From Bacteroidaceae bacterium (GTDB lineage Bacteria > Bacteroidota > Bacteroidia > Bacteroidales > Bacteroidaceae): a stretch of 38,145 nucleotides of DNA. The position numbers and the translations under genes were made by a program. This document shows, one piece after another, positions 9,650-17,454 of this stretch. A model generated the notes under the pieces. It worked only from the letters and a program-made list of their open reading frames with translations. It was not told the origin of the DNA and did no database searches. Every line of letters starts with the position of its first letter. Positions within the stretch are counted from its first letter, which is position 1. Location: NCBI GenBank assembly GCA_024682395.1, contig JAIKZH010000008.1, positions 1 through 38,145 on the forward strand, in the 5' to 3' direction.

Positions 9650-10627
9650 ATGGATACAGGACGAAAGATTTGTGATGTGTTGAAAACGATCAGAAAGCAA
9701 ATAGCGGAAATGAATGACATAGTATATGAACCAAAAGTATGTCATTATAAAGGTCATTGCCATGGTAGTTGTCCTGCTTGTGAAGCAGAAAGAGAATACA
9801 TAGAGTCTGAATTATCATTTCGCAAAAGCATGGGGATGAAAATATGTGTGACAGGCGTTGCTTTAGGCATGTTGACGTCTCCATATAATGTCAATGCGCA
9901 GTCTCACTTAGACACCCCAGTCAATTCGACGTTTTTTAATAAACAGAAATCATCCGACAATGATAATATACCACAAGATTCGGTGTTGATTAAAGGATGT
10001 GTAAAAGACATGTTGGGTATACCAATATGTGAAGCGCCCGTAATAACTCCTGATGGGCGCTACCTAACGTCTACAGATATAGAAGGTAATTTCTCAATTT
10101 ATATACCACATGATTCTCCTCTTACTGTACGTTATGTGGGTTATGAAACGAAGAACTATTCATTCGGAGATTTAGATTTGTCTGGAACAAATGTATTATA
10201 CCTTCCCAAAGCAGAGGGTGTCTTACTTGGAGAAGTAGTTGTTGTAAGAAAAAAGAATGTACGTAAAGAGATACGTAGAATAGGGAGAATTAGAAGAAGA
10301 GAAATTAAATATAATAAAAGAAAAGGCAAAGCATCTTTCCCTGGTGGTGATACTGCCTTGCAAATGTATTTGGCAAATAATACCCATCTTGCAGAAATTG
10401 CACAAAACGAATCAAATGTACCCGCGCAAGTCCGTGTGTCATTTTATGTTCTTGGCGATGGAAGTTTGGCGGATGTTAAGGTTCTAAATCAATGTCCTTT
10501 GAGAATAAAAGAGGAAGTGTTGCGTCTTGTCAAATCAATGCCTAAATGGAAACCAGCCACGGATAGTTCAGGATACATAGTTGCAGATTTGGTTGAATTA
10601 TCAATAAAGGTAAAAGGATCAAAATAA
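9650..10627 (+). CDS. TonB-C-domain membrane protein with N-terminal Cys-rich segment
   Basis: The 325 residues have an unusual layout. Residues 1-60 form a charged, presumably cytoplasmic part with five Cys, four of them clustered as C31-x5-C37-x3-C41-x2-C44 (segment CHYKGHCHGSCPAC), which looks like a zinc or iron-sulfur site. Residues 62-84 are a single hydrophobic segment ending like a signal or anchor (NVNAQ). After that comes a carboxypeptidase-regulatory-like beta domain (about 112-185, with GNFSIYIPHDSPLTVRYVGY and then LGEVVVV). A basic linker follows (about 199-225), then a TonB C-terminal-like domain (about 245-325, VRVSFYVLGDGSLADVKVL and SMPKWKPA). The exported part resembles TonB proteins that contact outer-membrane receptors, but no exbB/exbD is nearby. 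Its stop is immediately followed by the start of a radical-SAM gene. I recall similar Cys-rich N-termini in other Bacteroidales TonB-like proteins, without a known function. Confidence 0.8.
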   Translation: MDTGRKICDVLKTIRKQIAEMNDIVYEPKVCHYKGHCHGSCPACEAEREYIESELSFRKSMGMKICVTGVALGMLTSPYNVNAQSHLDTPVNSTFFNKQKSSDNDNIPQDSVLIKGCVKDMLGIPICEAPVITPDGRYLTSTDIEGNFSIYIPHDSPLTVRYVGYETKNYSFGDLDLSGTNVLYLPKAEGVLLGEVVVVRKKNVRKEIRRIGRIRRREIKYNKRKGKASFPGGDTALQMYLANNTHLAEIAQNESNVPAQVRVSFYVLGDGSLADVKVLNQCPLRIKEEVLRLVKSMPKWKPATDSSGYIVADLVELSIKVKGSK

Positions 10628-11242
10628 ATGAAATTAACTAAAGTTCCATTAATTGCTATTTCGCGCCATCGTTTAGCTATTGATGGCAAAGGTATTACTA
10701 CTTTGGTCGGATTTCATGGTTGTCCGCTCAATTGTGAGTTCTGCATAAATAAACGTAGTTTGGCCATGTCGCCTATTTGTAAGATTTCAGTTTCAGAACT
10801 TCTTGATCGTTTAATGGTTGATAATATTTACTATTTGGCTACTGGCGGAGGAGTAACATTTGGTGGCGGAGAACCATTGCTGTTTTATGAATTCATTTGT
10901 GACTTAATGGCAGTTATGCCTAAAGAGTGGAATATTACAATGGAAACTTCATTAAATGTACCATTGGATAACTTAAAGAAAGTTGCACCATGTATTCATG
11001 AATTCATAATTGATATAAAAGACATGGATTCTACGATATATAAGAAATATACAGGAAAAAATAATAATAATGTTCTTTCTAATCTTAAATGGCTTAAAGA
11101 TAACGGCTATTCAGATAAGGTGATAATTCGAATTCCTTTAATTCCTAACTATAATACTAAGGATAATCAGATTCAGAGTATGGCGAAACTTGAAGAAATG
11201 GGTTTTAATCGTTTTGATAAATTCCAATATGTCATTCGTTAG
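10628..11242 (+). CDS. small radical-SAM protein of the glycyl-radical-activase type
   Basis: The 204 residues carry the radical-SAM cluster motif C-x3-C-x2-C (Cys32, Cys36, Cys39 in GCPLNCEFC) and the SAM-binding GGE motif in GGGVTFGGGEPL, which in this form is typical of PflA/NrdG-like activating enzymes. It is shorter than PflA (about 245) and has only the one cluster site, with no ferredoxin insertion. No glycyl-radical enzyme is present in the window. The ATG follows the stop of the Cys-rich TonB-C gene with no intervening base, so the two are probably translationally coupled and should act together. An activase or modifying role toward the partner, or toward an enzyme encoded elsewhere, is inference only. 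Confidence 0.85.
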   Translation: MKLTKVPLIAISRHRLAIDGKGITTLVGFHGCPLNCEFCINKRSLAMSPICKISVSELLDRLMVDNIYYLATGGGVTFGGGEPLLFYEFICDLMAVMPKEWNITMETSLNVPLDNLKKVAPCIHEFIIDIKDMDSTIYKKYTGKNNNNVLSNLKWLKDNGYSDKVIIRIPLIPNYNTKDNQIQSMAKLEEMGFNRFDKFQYVIR

Positions 11243-11359
11243 AATTTTGTTATATTTTTATGAAACTCTACATAATGAATTATGATTCTTTCTTTAGTTG
11301 ATTAGATGTAAGTAATAATTCGAGCATTATTTAATCTAAAATAAAACAATTAGATTTTT

Positions 11360-11824
11360 ATGATATATCTTAAGTTTAAGAAAGACATAAAACATACATC
11401 AGAGTATTCTATTAATACTTTAGGAAATAAGAAAGTTTCTAATTTTAAGTCAAGAGTGCCTGCAATTTTATTTATGATTGTTTTACCTTTTTTGATGATA
11501 ATAGCGGGTATCAATGCTCTTTTTGAGAAAATTTTTAAAAGAATACCAGATGATGTGGATTCTGTTGATACATGGTATATAGAATTTGATGATCAGGAGT
11601 ATAATGTGGCAATCCGAGAAGTGGGGCTGGATAAAGATGGGAGATATGCCGTTATTGCTCCATACAAGGACTATTTGGGGTTTTGGTGCGACGAGGATTT
11701 TAATTTTGACTTCTATAACACTATTGTCGGAGTTGAGGAAATATCAAAAGAACAATTTGAACAGGTCTGGAATGCCTTTTCTGAGGACAATACCACTCAT
11801 GGTAAAAAACGTAAGAACAAATAA
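11360..11824 (+). CDS. hypothetical single-span membrane protein
   Basis: The 154 residues include one clear transmembrane segment (about 34-55, VPAILFMIVLPFLMIIAGI). A positively charged N-terminus precedes it, and an acidic soluble domain follows (about 66-145, rich in Asp, Glu and aromatic residues). The Lys/Arg-rich end reads KKRKNK. I do not recognise a family. It lies 117 bases after the radical-SAM gene and ends at a strong bidirectional terminator, so it could be the last gene of that unit or stand alone. Support for it being real comes from the membrane segment, the codon usage like its neighbours, and the terminator. Confidence 0.65.
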   Translation: MIYLKFKKDIKHTSEYSINTLGNKKVSNFKSRVPAILFMIVLPFLMIIAGINALFEKIFKRIPDDVDSVDTWYIEFDDQEYNVAIREVGLDKDGRYAVIAPYKDYLGFWCDEDFNFDFYNTIVGVEEISKEQFEQVWNAFSEDNTTHGKKRKNK

Positions 11825-11845
11825 ATAGTAGCTTTCTAATATAAG

Positions 11846-11881
11846 AAATCACAGTTCGTGGGGTACGGACTGTGATTTTTT
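11846..11881. terminator. bidirectional terminator between convergent genes
   Basis: A 14-bp stem (11846-11859 with 11865-11878, one G-U pair) closes a 5-base loop. The plus-strand side runs into a T stretch (11876-11881) and the minus-strand side has an A/T flank. It separates the plus-strand membrane protein gene from the minus-strand beta-helix lipoprotein gene. Confidence 0.85.
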
Positions 11882-11906
11882 ATTAATCATTATCAAAACA
11901 ATGCGC

Positions 11907-13397
11907 TTAATCATTTGTGTTTAATTGATAACAACCAACATCTGGTTTGTTACTTGGTCGTTCAATGCCGTTTAAGTCTGTCTTACAATCAGACGGAGTA
12001 AATTTGCCATCACCCATTTTTCTTGCGACAGATAATGTGTCGAGTTGGAAACTATATGTGAAGTTGTTGGTGTCAACTGATCTGAAATTCCCTTCTCTTG
12101 ATTTCGCCAAATCCTTGTATGATTCTTTGCCTCGTTTGCTGTCGTTTATTGTGTCAACGACACATTCAAGGAAGTTTGGTTCGTCATCTTCTGTCAAGAT
12201 AGTGTTGATAAGACAATTATTAAATCTGTAATTGAAATTGATGTCGCTGTCGTGTAGTTGACTGCCAAAAATCTCATCGTTTCTATATCCTGTAATTATT
12301 GAGTTATTAAATGTGAGTTGGTTAAGAGGGTATTCTTCGTCTCCTTCGTGGTTGGCAAAATACAATGCTCCCAGATATTCATCCCATATATAGAACTGAG
12401 CCAAAGTGCAATGTGTAAATTCTACATTTCCACCGATAATTGCAGCGCAATAGCCTTTTGCGTTACTGATTTGTGAATTATGTATGGTGGCTTGTCCGTC
12501 TATTATGTATAATGCATTACCAGACACATTATGTATAATACTATTGAGGATGTATAGTCGATTTTCGCTTTTTGGACTCTTGTCGTCTGATAGCATCATA
12601 ATACCGAACTTTCCACCATGTATGTTACAGTTTGTAAGTTTGTTGCCATTGCTTTCTGGATGTAACTTAATACCTTGCCAAGTGCCAGCCGTTCTGTCGT
12701 AAGGAAGATAGGGGAGAAGCTTGTCGGTGCGGTCACCGCGCATGATGATTGGTTGTTGAATTGTTCCTTCAGCCACTAACGAACCATGTACTTCTAATCC
12801 TGCGTCTGCGTGAAAGCAGAGAGTGGTTCCTGGTTGTATGGTTAATGTAGCACCTTCTTCTACTGTAAGATTGTTGTAAATCACATATGGTCGCTTTGAA
12901 TCAAGAGTCATGTCGGTTGTGATATGTTTATCTCTTAATTCTATGATATCTTGTCCATATGCTTGTAAAAACACCTTCTGTACTACGCCATTAGGTAGGG
13001 TAAAAATAAGGGAGTCCGATTTAAGGAGCGGAAGATCGGAATCATGTGGATCTATCGTGACTTCTACGAAACAGAAGATACTGTCGCCATGATATATCTC
13101 CACATCGGAAAACTGCGTATTTGAAACTCCGTCTAGGTTGACTCTGAAACCGCTGTTACCGCCACTTCCCAGACGTACCGATTCGATGCGAACTCCCTTT
13201 TTGTTTTTGTTGTATATCTTAAATCGTTTTGTTGCAGAACCAATAGAAGTGAATATGGTGTCAAAAGTCACTGTATCTGTTGAAAATATCAGATGTGTAC
13301 TATTGTCATATGCAAATTCTTCTTCTTCGCTACAAGAAACCGATAATATTATCGTTAAGATTGTGATAAATAATATTGATATTTTATTGTTTTGCAT
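11907..13397 (-). CDS. parallel beta-helix lipoprotein, probably surface-exposed
   Basis: A 496-residue lipoprotein. The signal peptide ends in SVSC (Cys22) and is followed at once by SEEEE. Acidic residues right after the cysteine are the lipoprotein export signal described in Bacteroidota, so I expect the protein on the outer surface. The first 150 residues are beta-rich and include an F-S-x-D-T-V-x-F-D-T-I-F motif common in Bacteroidales lipoproteins. From about 155 to 400 come the irregular repeats of a right-handed parallel beta-helix (YNNLTVEEGATLTIQPGTT, then many short turns with Asn and Ile). The end (DLNGIERPSNKPDVGCYQ) is a recurring C-terminal motif of this type. Such proteins often bind or process polysaccharide, but no catalytic residues can be assigned here. 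Confidence 0.85.
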   Translation of the reverse strand: MQNNKISILFITILTIILSVSCSEEEEFAYDNSTHLIFSTDTVTFDTIFTSIGSATKRFKIYNKNKKGVRIESVRLGSGGNSGFRVNLDGVSNTQFSDVEIYHGDSIFCFVEVTIDPHDSDLPLLKSDSLIFTLPNGVVQKVFLQAYGQDIIELRDKHITTDMTLDSKRPYVIYNNLTVEEGATLTIQPGTTLCFHADAGLEVHGSLVAEGTIQQPIIMRGDRTDKLLPYLPYDRTAGTWQGIKLHPESNGNKLTNCNIHGGKFGIMMLSDDKSPKSENRLYILNSIIHNVSGNALYIIDGQATIHNSQISNAKGYCAAIIGGNVEFTHCTLAQFYIWDEYLGALYFANHEGDEEYPLNQLTFNNSIITGYRNDEIFGSQLHDSDINFNYRFNNCLINTILTEDDEPNFLECVVDTINDSKRGKESYKDLAKSREGNFRSVDTNNFTYSFQLDTLSVARKMGDGKFTPSDCKTDLNGIERPSNKPDVGCYQLNTND

Positions 13398-13533
13398 TTT
13401 CTGTAATTCTTTTTGTTTTATTGTTATAACGATAATCTATACATCTTATTGTGTTATGGCATGTTTTTCTGTTTAATTTGCTTGATTTTGTGGAAGTCTC
13501 CAATCGGTAAGAGACGAGTGGGGTATAATTTGA

Positions 13534-13581
13534 TAATAAAAAAATATGAGGATTTGTCTGTTGTGACTAATCCTCATATTT
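13534..13581 (-). terminator. rplS terminator
   Basis: AAATATGAGGATT (13542-13554) and AATCCTCATATTT (13569-13581) form a perfect 13-bp stem around a 14-base loop. On the minus strand the stem is followed by a run of T (13541-13534), which places it as the terminator of rplS, 31 bases after its stop. Confidence 0.88.
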
Positions 13582-13611
13582 CGATTTTTGTCTATGTTCT
13601 CAGAGGTAAGA

Positions 13612-13977
13612 TTATGCCTCTTCGCTTTTGCGAACAAGCTTTTCCTTGATACGAGCTTTCTTACCTGTAAGGTTACGGAGGTAGTAGAGCTTAGAGCGGC
13701 GTACCTTACCAACCTTATTAACTGTGATGCTATCGATGTTTGGTGATTCAATAGGGAAGATACGTTCTACACCTACAGTTCCAGACATCTTGCGAACAGT
13801 GAAACGTTTTTTCTGACCTTCGCCAGTGATTTTGATTACAACACCACGATAGAGCTGGATACGCTCTTTTGTTCCTTCAATGATTTTGTAAGCCACTGTG
13901 ATAGTATCACCTGCTTTGAACTTAGGGAACTCTTTGCCTGTAGCAAATGCTTCTTCAGCAATTTTGATTAAATCCAT
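13612..13977 (-). CDS. rplS: 50S ribosomal protein L19
   Basis: L19 sits at the interface of the large and small ribosomal subunits. The 121 residues match the family length and show its hallmarks: [26 protein letters not shown], the [17 protein letters not shown] segment and the [21 protein letters not shown] end. The Lys-rich tail ([10 protein letters not shown]) is normal. It has its own promoter (14066-14095), a leader of about 80 bases and its own terminator, so it is a single-gene unit. In many other bacteria rplS follows trmD, which is not the case here. Confidence 0.98.
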   Translation of the reverse strand: MDLIKIAEEAFATGKEFPKFKAGDTITVAYKIIEGTKERIQLYRGVVIKITGEGQKKRFTVRKMSGTVGVERIFPIESPNIDSITVNKVGKVRRSKLYYLRNLTGKKARIKEKLVRKSEEA

Positions 13978-14065
13978 TTTTTTTAAATGTTTTAAATATT
14001 AATATTGTTCCAACGAAGCATTCTTTAGTAACTCTCATCTAAACAGCGGCTTCGCTTCCGAGCGG

Positions 14066-14095
14066 CAAAGTTAGTGATAATTTACTAGTTGACAA
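14066..14095 (-). promoter_or_regulatory. rplS promoter (Bacteroidota type)
   Basis: On the minus strand: TTG (14095-14093), 19-base spacer, TAACTTTG (14073-14066). The expected transcript start is near 14059, leaving a leader of about 80 bases with a G+C-rich part (14044-14066) that could fold. Confidence 0.7.
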
Positions 14096-14180
14096 TGTGG
14101 AATTCAATGTTTTTTTAAAAAAAACTGCATTTTTGTGTCCTAAATCCATCGGTTTGCTATTTTGTTGTGTCTTTTTTTCT

Positions 14181-14188
14181 TATCTTTG
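14181..14188 (+). promoter_or_regulatory. metF promoter -7 element
   Basis: TATCTTTG matches TAnnTTTG. Upstream TTG boxes exist at 14162-14164 (16-base spacer) and 14154-14156 (24-base spacer), neither at the ideal distance. The start would be near 14195, about 30 bases before the metF ATG. Confidence 0.55.
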
Positions 14189-14224
14189 CAGTCAAAATCA
14201 TATAAATATCTAAAAACATAGAAA

Positions 14225-15139
14225 ATGTTTTCATTTGAAGTATTACCACCGTTGAAAGGTACTGGAACAGAAGCTCTTTTCCGTACTATTGATTTGTTGA
14301 AAGAATATAATCCGAGTTATATCAATATAACGACTCACAGAAGTGAATATATTTATACTCCACAGGATAATGGCTCATTTTTGCGTAGTCGTATACGTCG
14401 TCGTCCGGGAACAATTGCTGTTGCCAGTGCAATCATGCAGAAGTACAACATAAAAGTTGTGCCTCATGTGTTGTGTAGCGGTTTCTCTCGTGAAGATATT
14501 GAATATATGTTGCTTGACCTTCAGTTTCTTGGAATAAACGACATTCTTGTGTTGAGAGGTGATAAGGCAAAAGATGATTCAAGATTTCGTCCAGAACCTG
14601 ATGGTTATAGTTATGCAACCGAGCTTATAGGACAAATCAATAAGTTTAATTCAGGAAAGTTCTATGATGGAACAGATATTCGTATTCCTGGCACTCCGTT
14701 CAATTATGGTGTAGCATGTTATCCTGAAAAACATGAAGAAGCCCCTAATATGGAGTCAGATCTTCGTGTGTTGAAACTCAAACAAGATTTGGGCGCTTCA
14801 TATGCTGTTACACAGTTGTTTTATGACAACAAAAATTATTTCAGTTTTGTAGAAAGAGCTCGTAAGGCGGGTATTACTATTCCAATTATTCCGGGAATAA
14901 AACCTTTGACAAAGAAAAGTCAGTTGAATGTAGTTCCTAAGACTTTTCATGTTGACATTCCGAAAGAATTGGCAGATGAAGCACGTAAACTTAATACGGA
15001 TGAAGAAGTGGCTCAGTTGGGAATAGAGTGGGGCTTGAACCAGTGTAAAGAATTATTGAAAGAAGGTGCTCCTTCGCTTCATTTCTATACAGTTTCGGCT
15101 GTAAATAGTATTAATGAGATTGCAAAGCAGTTATTCTGA
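14225..15139 (+). CDS. metF: methylenetetrahydrofolate reductase
   Basis: MetF reduces 5,10-methylene-THF to 5-methyl-THF, the methyl donor for methionine, using FAD. The 304 residues contain the conserved Glu region at the very start (SFEVLPP, Glu5 matching the catalytic Glu of E. coli MetF), NITTHRSEY, the folate/FAD region VPHVLCSGFSREDIEYMLLDL, ILVLRGDKAKDD, and GVACYPEKHEEAPN with VTQLFYDN and IPIIPGIKP. The protein starts only four residues before the catalytic Glu, whereas relatives usually have about 14 more residues. An in-frame TAG at 14219-14221 rules out a longer form, so the short start appears genuine. It is followed by holB after 54 bases. With metY (29.4 kb) it completes two steps of methionine synthesis in this window. 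Confidence 0.95.
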   Translation: MFSFEVLPPLKGTGTEALFRTIDLLKEYNPSYINITTHRSEYIYTPQDNGSFLRSRIRRRPGTIAVASAIMQKYNIKVVPHVLCSGFSREDIEYMLLDLQFLGINDILVLRGDKAKDDSRFRPEPDGYSYATELIGQINKFNSGKFYDGTDIRIPGTPFNYGVACYPEKHEEAPNMESDLRVLKLKQDLGASYAVTQLFYDNKNYFSFVERARKAGITIPIIPGIKPLTKKSQLNVVPKTFHVDIPKELADEARKLNTDEEVAQLGIEWGLNQCKELLKEGAPSLHFYTVSAVNSINEIAKQLF

Positions 15140-15193
15140 TAGTTTTTTGAAATAAATATAGTATTCGGAACATTTTGTATTTTTCTATAAGAT

Positions 15194-16303
15194 ATGACAT
15201 TTGAGGAAATTATAGGTCAGAACGATGTAAAGGAACGTATAATGTCTGAGATTCAGTATGACAGACTTCCTCATGCTTTGATGTTGTATGGGCCTGAAGG
15301 TAATAATGCATTGCCTTTAGCATTGGCATTGGCAAATATCTTGCTTGGCAGACAAGGCGAAACTCAGAAAAAGATGGTCGCTCAACTGCAGCATCCTGAT
15401 TTGCATTTTTCATTTCCGATATATAAGCCTAAAGGAAATGACGGCAAACCAACTCCGTGTGATTTGTTTTTGAAACAATGGCGTGAGCAGGTGCTTCGCT
15501 CTCCTTATTTTGGTTATAGCGAATGGATGGATGCCATCGGCGCAGAAAATCAGCAGTTGATGATTTATGAAGCCGAAAGCGATAGTATCGCAAAGGTTGT
15601 CAATATGAAACCTAATCAAGGTGGCTATCGTGTTATAATAATGTGGCTACCTGAGAAAATGAATATTGTGTGTTCTAATAACTTGCTTAAGATGTTGGAA
15701 GAACCACCTTCACAGACGATGTTTATCCTTGTTTGTGAGCAGCCCGACAAACTTCTGCCAACTATATTGAGCCGTTGCCAATCAATAATGGTTCCTCCAC
15801 TTACTATTGATGATGTAGAACAGCATTTGATAAATAAATGTGGTGTGGATGCAGGTTTAGCAAAGAGCATAGCCCGTACATCTTCAGGAAATCTGTGCGC
15901 AGCCTTACGATATATAACAGACAATAGTGAGAATGAACAATATTTTGAGTTGTTTGTATCCCTGATGCGATTGAGTTATGTTCGTAAAGTGAAGGAAATG
16001 AAACAATGGAGCGAACAGATTGCAGGTTTAGGACGTGAACGTCAAAAACGCTTTCTCGACTATTGTCAGCGTATGATTCGTGAGAATTTTATATATAATT
16101 TCCATAATGCAAATTTAAACTATATGAATCAAGAAGAAAGTGATTTTGCTGTTAAATTTGCTCCTTTCATAAATGAAAATAATGTGATAGGAATTATGGA
16201 TGAACTTAATAAGGCGCAAAGAGATATAGGGCAGAATGGTAATGCTAAGATCGTTTTCTTTGATTTCGCCTTAAAGATGATAGTTTTGATAAAAAATAGA
16301 TAA
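15194..16303 (+). CDS. holB: DNA polymerase III delta prime subunit
   Basis: Delta prime is a clamp-loader subunit that helps place the sliding clamp on DNA. The 369 residues begin with the family's opening (FEEIIGQNDVKERIM), followed by LPHALMLYGPEGNN, and later show NNLLKMLEEPPSQTMFIL and the sensor-1 SRCQ motif (TILSRCQSIMVPPL). The Walker A position reads GPEGNNALP, without the Lys-Thr/Ser needed to bind ATP, as expected for delta prime (DnaX proteins keep it). The DnaX-type four-Cys zinc module is not visible. An extra segment (about 75-130) separates the P-loop from the LEEP region. The next gene starts one base after its stop, so the two are coupled. Confidence 0.9.
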   Translation: MTFEEIIGQNDVKERIMSEIQYDRLPHALMLYGPEGNNALPLALALANILLGRQGETQKKMVAQLQHPDLHFSFPIYKPKGNDGKPTPCDLFLKQWREQVLRSPYFGYSEWMDAIGAENQQLMIYEAESDSIAKVVNMKPNQGGYRVIIMWLPEKMNIVCSNNLLKMLEEPPSQTMFILVCEQPDKLLPTILSRCQSIMVPPLTIDDVEQHLINKCGVDAGLAKSIARTSSGNLCAALRYITDNSENEQYFELFVSLMRLSYVRKVKEMKQWSEQIAGLGRERQKRFLDYCQRMIRENFIYNFHNANLNYMNQEESDFAVKFAPFINENNVIGIMDELNKAQRDIGQNGNAKIVFFDFALKMIVLIKNR

Positions 16304-16304
16304 A

Positions 16305-17270
16305 ATGCAAAAATTAAGTCGTTGGTTGGCAAAATATGCTTCATGGGTAGTTATATTTGTTGCCGTATTCACTTTTTTTGTACCAGAAGTTTTTGAATGG
16401 GTGAAAGGAACCACTCAGACTGTTATTCTTGGTATAATAATGCTTACCATGGGGTTGACACTCACAACAGATGATTTTAAGATTCTGTTGCGTCGTCCGT
16501 TTGACATTTTCATTGGAGCATGTGCTCAGTTTATAATCATGCCATTGTTGGCATATACATTGGTGAAGGTATTTCATCTTGAACCAGCATTGGCAATCGG
16601 AATCTTATTGGTGGGTTGCTGTCCGGGGGGAGTGTCAAGTAATATAATGTCGTATTTATGTCATGGCGATGTGGCTTTTTCTGTAGGTATGACATGTGCT
16701 TCGACTTTATTAGCTCCAGTGATGACACCTCTTTTAATGAAGATTACAGCAGGTGAGATCATTGAGATTGATACCATAGGCATGTTTTTGAACATCCTTA
16801 TCGTTACTATTATACCAGTAGCAATTGGTAGTACACTGAATTATTTGTTTAGTAAACGCTCCGTCTTTCCTAAATTGCAAGGGATGATGCCTGGATTGAG
16901 TGTTATATGTCTTGCTTGTATTGTCGGAGGTGTGATAAGTACTGTTCATGATGATTTGGTATCACGTGGATTGGCTTTGTTCCTGTGGACTTTTGCCGTT
17001 GTGTTGTGTCATAACTCATTAGGATATCTTTTAGGTTATATGGTTGGTAAAATGTGTAAGTTCTCTACAGCCAAGAAACGAACAGTTTCAATTGAGGTTG
17101 GAATGCAGAACGCAGGTCTTGCCACCAATTTGGCAACAGTCTTTTTTGCTGCACAACCATTAAGTGTGTTACCATGTGCCATATCATGTGCATGGCATAG
17201 TATATCAGGAACAATTCTTGCTGGAATATATTTAAAGGTGGATGCTTTTATAGCCAGAAAAAATAAGTAA
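16305..17270 (+). CDS. bile acid:sodium symporter (BASS) family transporter
   Basis: The 321 residues make an integral membrane protein with about nine or ten hydrophobic segments, the BASS arrangement. Family motifs are ILGIIMLTMGLTLTTDDF, the discontinuous-helix region LLVGCCPGGVSSNIMSYL, and the late SIEVGMQNAGLATNLA stretch. Members carry organic anions such as bile acids, pantoate or other carboxylates with sodium in bacteria; the substrate here cannot be read from sequence. The ATG lies one base after the holB stop, giving tight translational coupling to an unrelated housekeeping gene, probably just operon packing. Confidence 0.9.
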   Translation: MQKLSRWLAKYASWVVIFVAVFTFFVPEVFEWVKGTTQTVILGIIMLTMGLTLTTDDFKILLRRPFDIFIGACAQFIIMPLLAYTLVKVFHLEPALAIGILLVGCCPGGVSSNIMSYLCHGDVAFSVGMTCASTLLAPVMTPLLMKITAGEIIEIDTIGMFLNILIVTIIPVAIGSTLNYLFSKRSVFPKLQGMMPGLSVICLACIVGGVISTVHDDLVSRGLALFLWTFAVVLCHNSLGYLLGYMVGKMCKFSTAKKRTVSIEVGMQNAGLATNLATVFFAAQPLSVLPCAISCAWHSISGTILAGIYLKVDAFIARKNK

Positions 17271-17292
17271 ATCCATACAGCATAGTGACATA

Positions 17293-17325
17293 TTTTGTGT
17301 TATTTGGTAAAAATTCTTAACTTTG
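17293..17325 (+). promoter_or_regulatory. promoter of the queuosine unit (Bacteroidota type)
   Basis: TTTTG (17293-17297), a 20-base spacer and TAACTTTG (17318-17325) give a near-ideal Bacteroidota promoter. Transcription should begin near 17332, producing a leader of about 120 bases whose last 35 bases are the preQ1 riboswitch. Confidence 0.75.
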
Positions 17326-17417
17326 CAGCCGCTTTTTGGCAGTTTAATAAATTTGATAATAAAAAACAGAAGATAATTTTATAAACACATATTTTTTATT
17401 AATCATCCCTTAAGGGG

Positions 17418-17450
17418 GCGTGTGCTTGACAACCACGCTAAAAAAACAAG
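17418..17450 (+). promoter_or_regulatory. preQ1-I riboswitch
   Basis: The segment folds as the compact H-type pseudoknot of preQ1-I. P1 is GCGTG (17418-17422) with CACGC (17434-17438). The 11-base loop (17423-17433) contains CTTG (17425-17428), which pairs with CAAG (17447-17450) to form P2. An 8-base A-rich strand (TAAAAAAA, 17439-17446) crosses P1. The cytosine just before the 3' strand of P1 (17433) is at the position that pairs with preQ1 in known structures. The transporter ATG (17455) follows P2 by four bases, so ligand-stabilised P2 should hide the start region and shut off translation. The genes downstream are a queuosine-precursor transporter and queF, as expected. Confidence 0.9.
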
Positions 17451-17454
17451 AAAA

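Noticed and set aside
11586..11828. An 80-codon frame overlapping the 154-residue membrane protein
   Set aside because: Out of frame with a better-supported gene that has a membrane segment and a proper start.
17422..17454. GTG start giving a longer queuosine-precursor transporter
   Set aside because: This codon is inside P1 of the preQ1-I riboswitch, and the added residues do not resemble the family. The ATG at 17455 is preferred.
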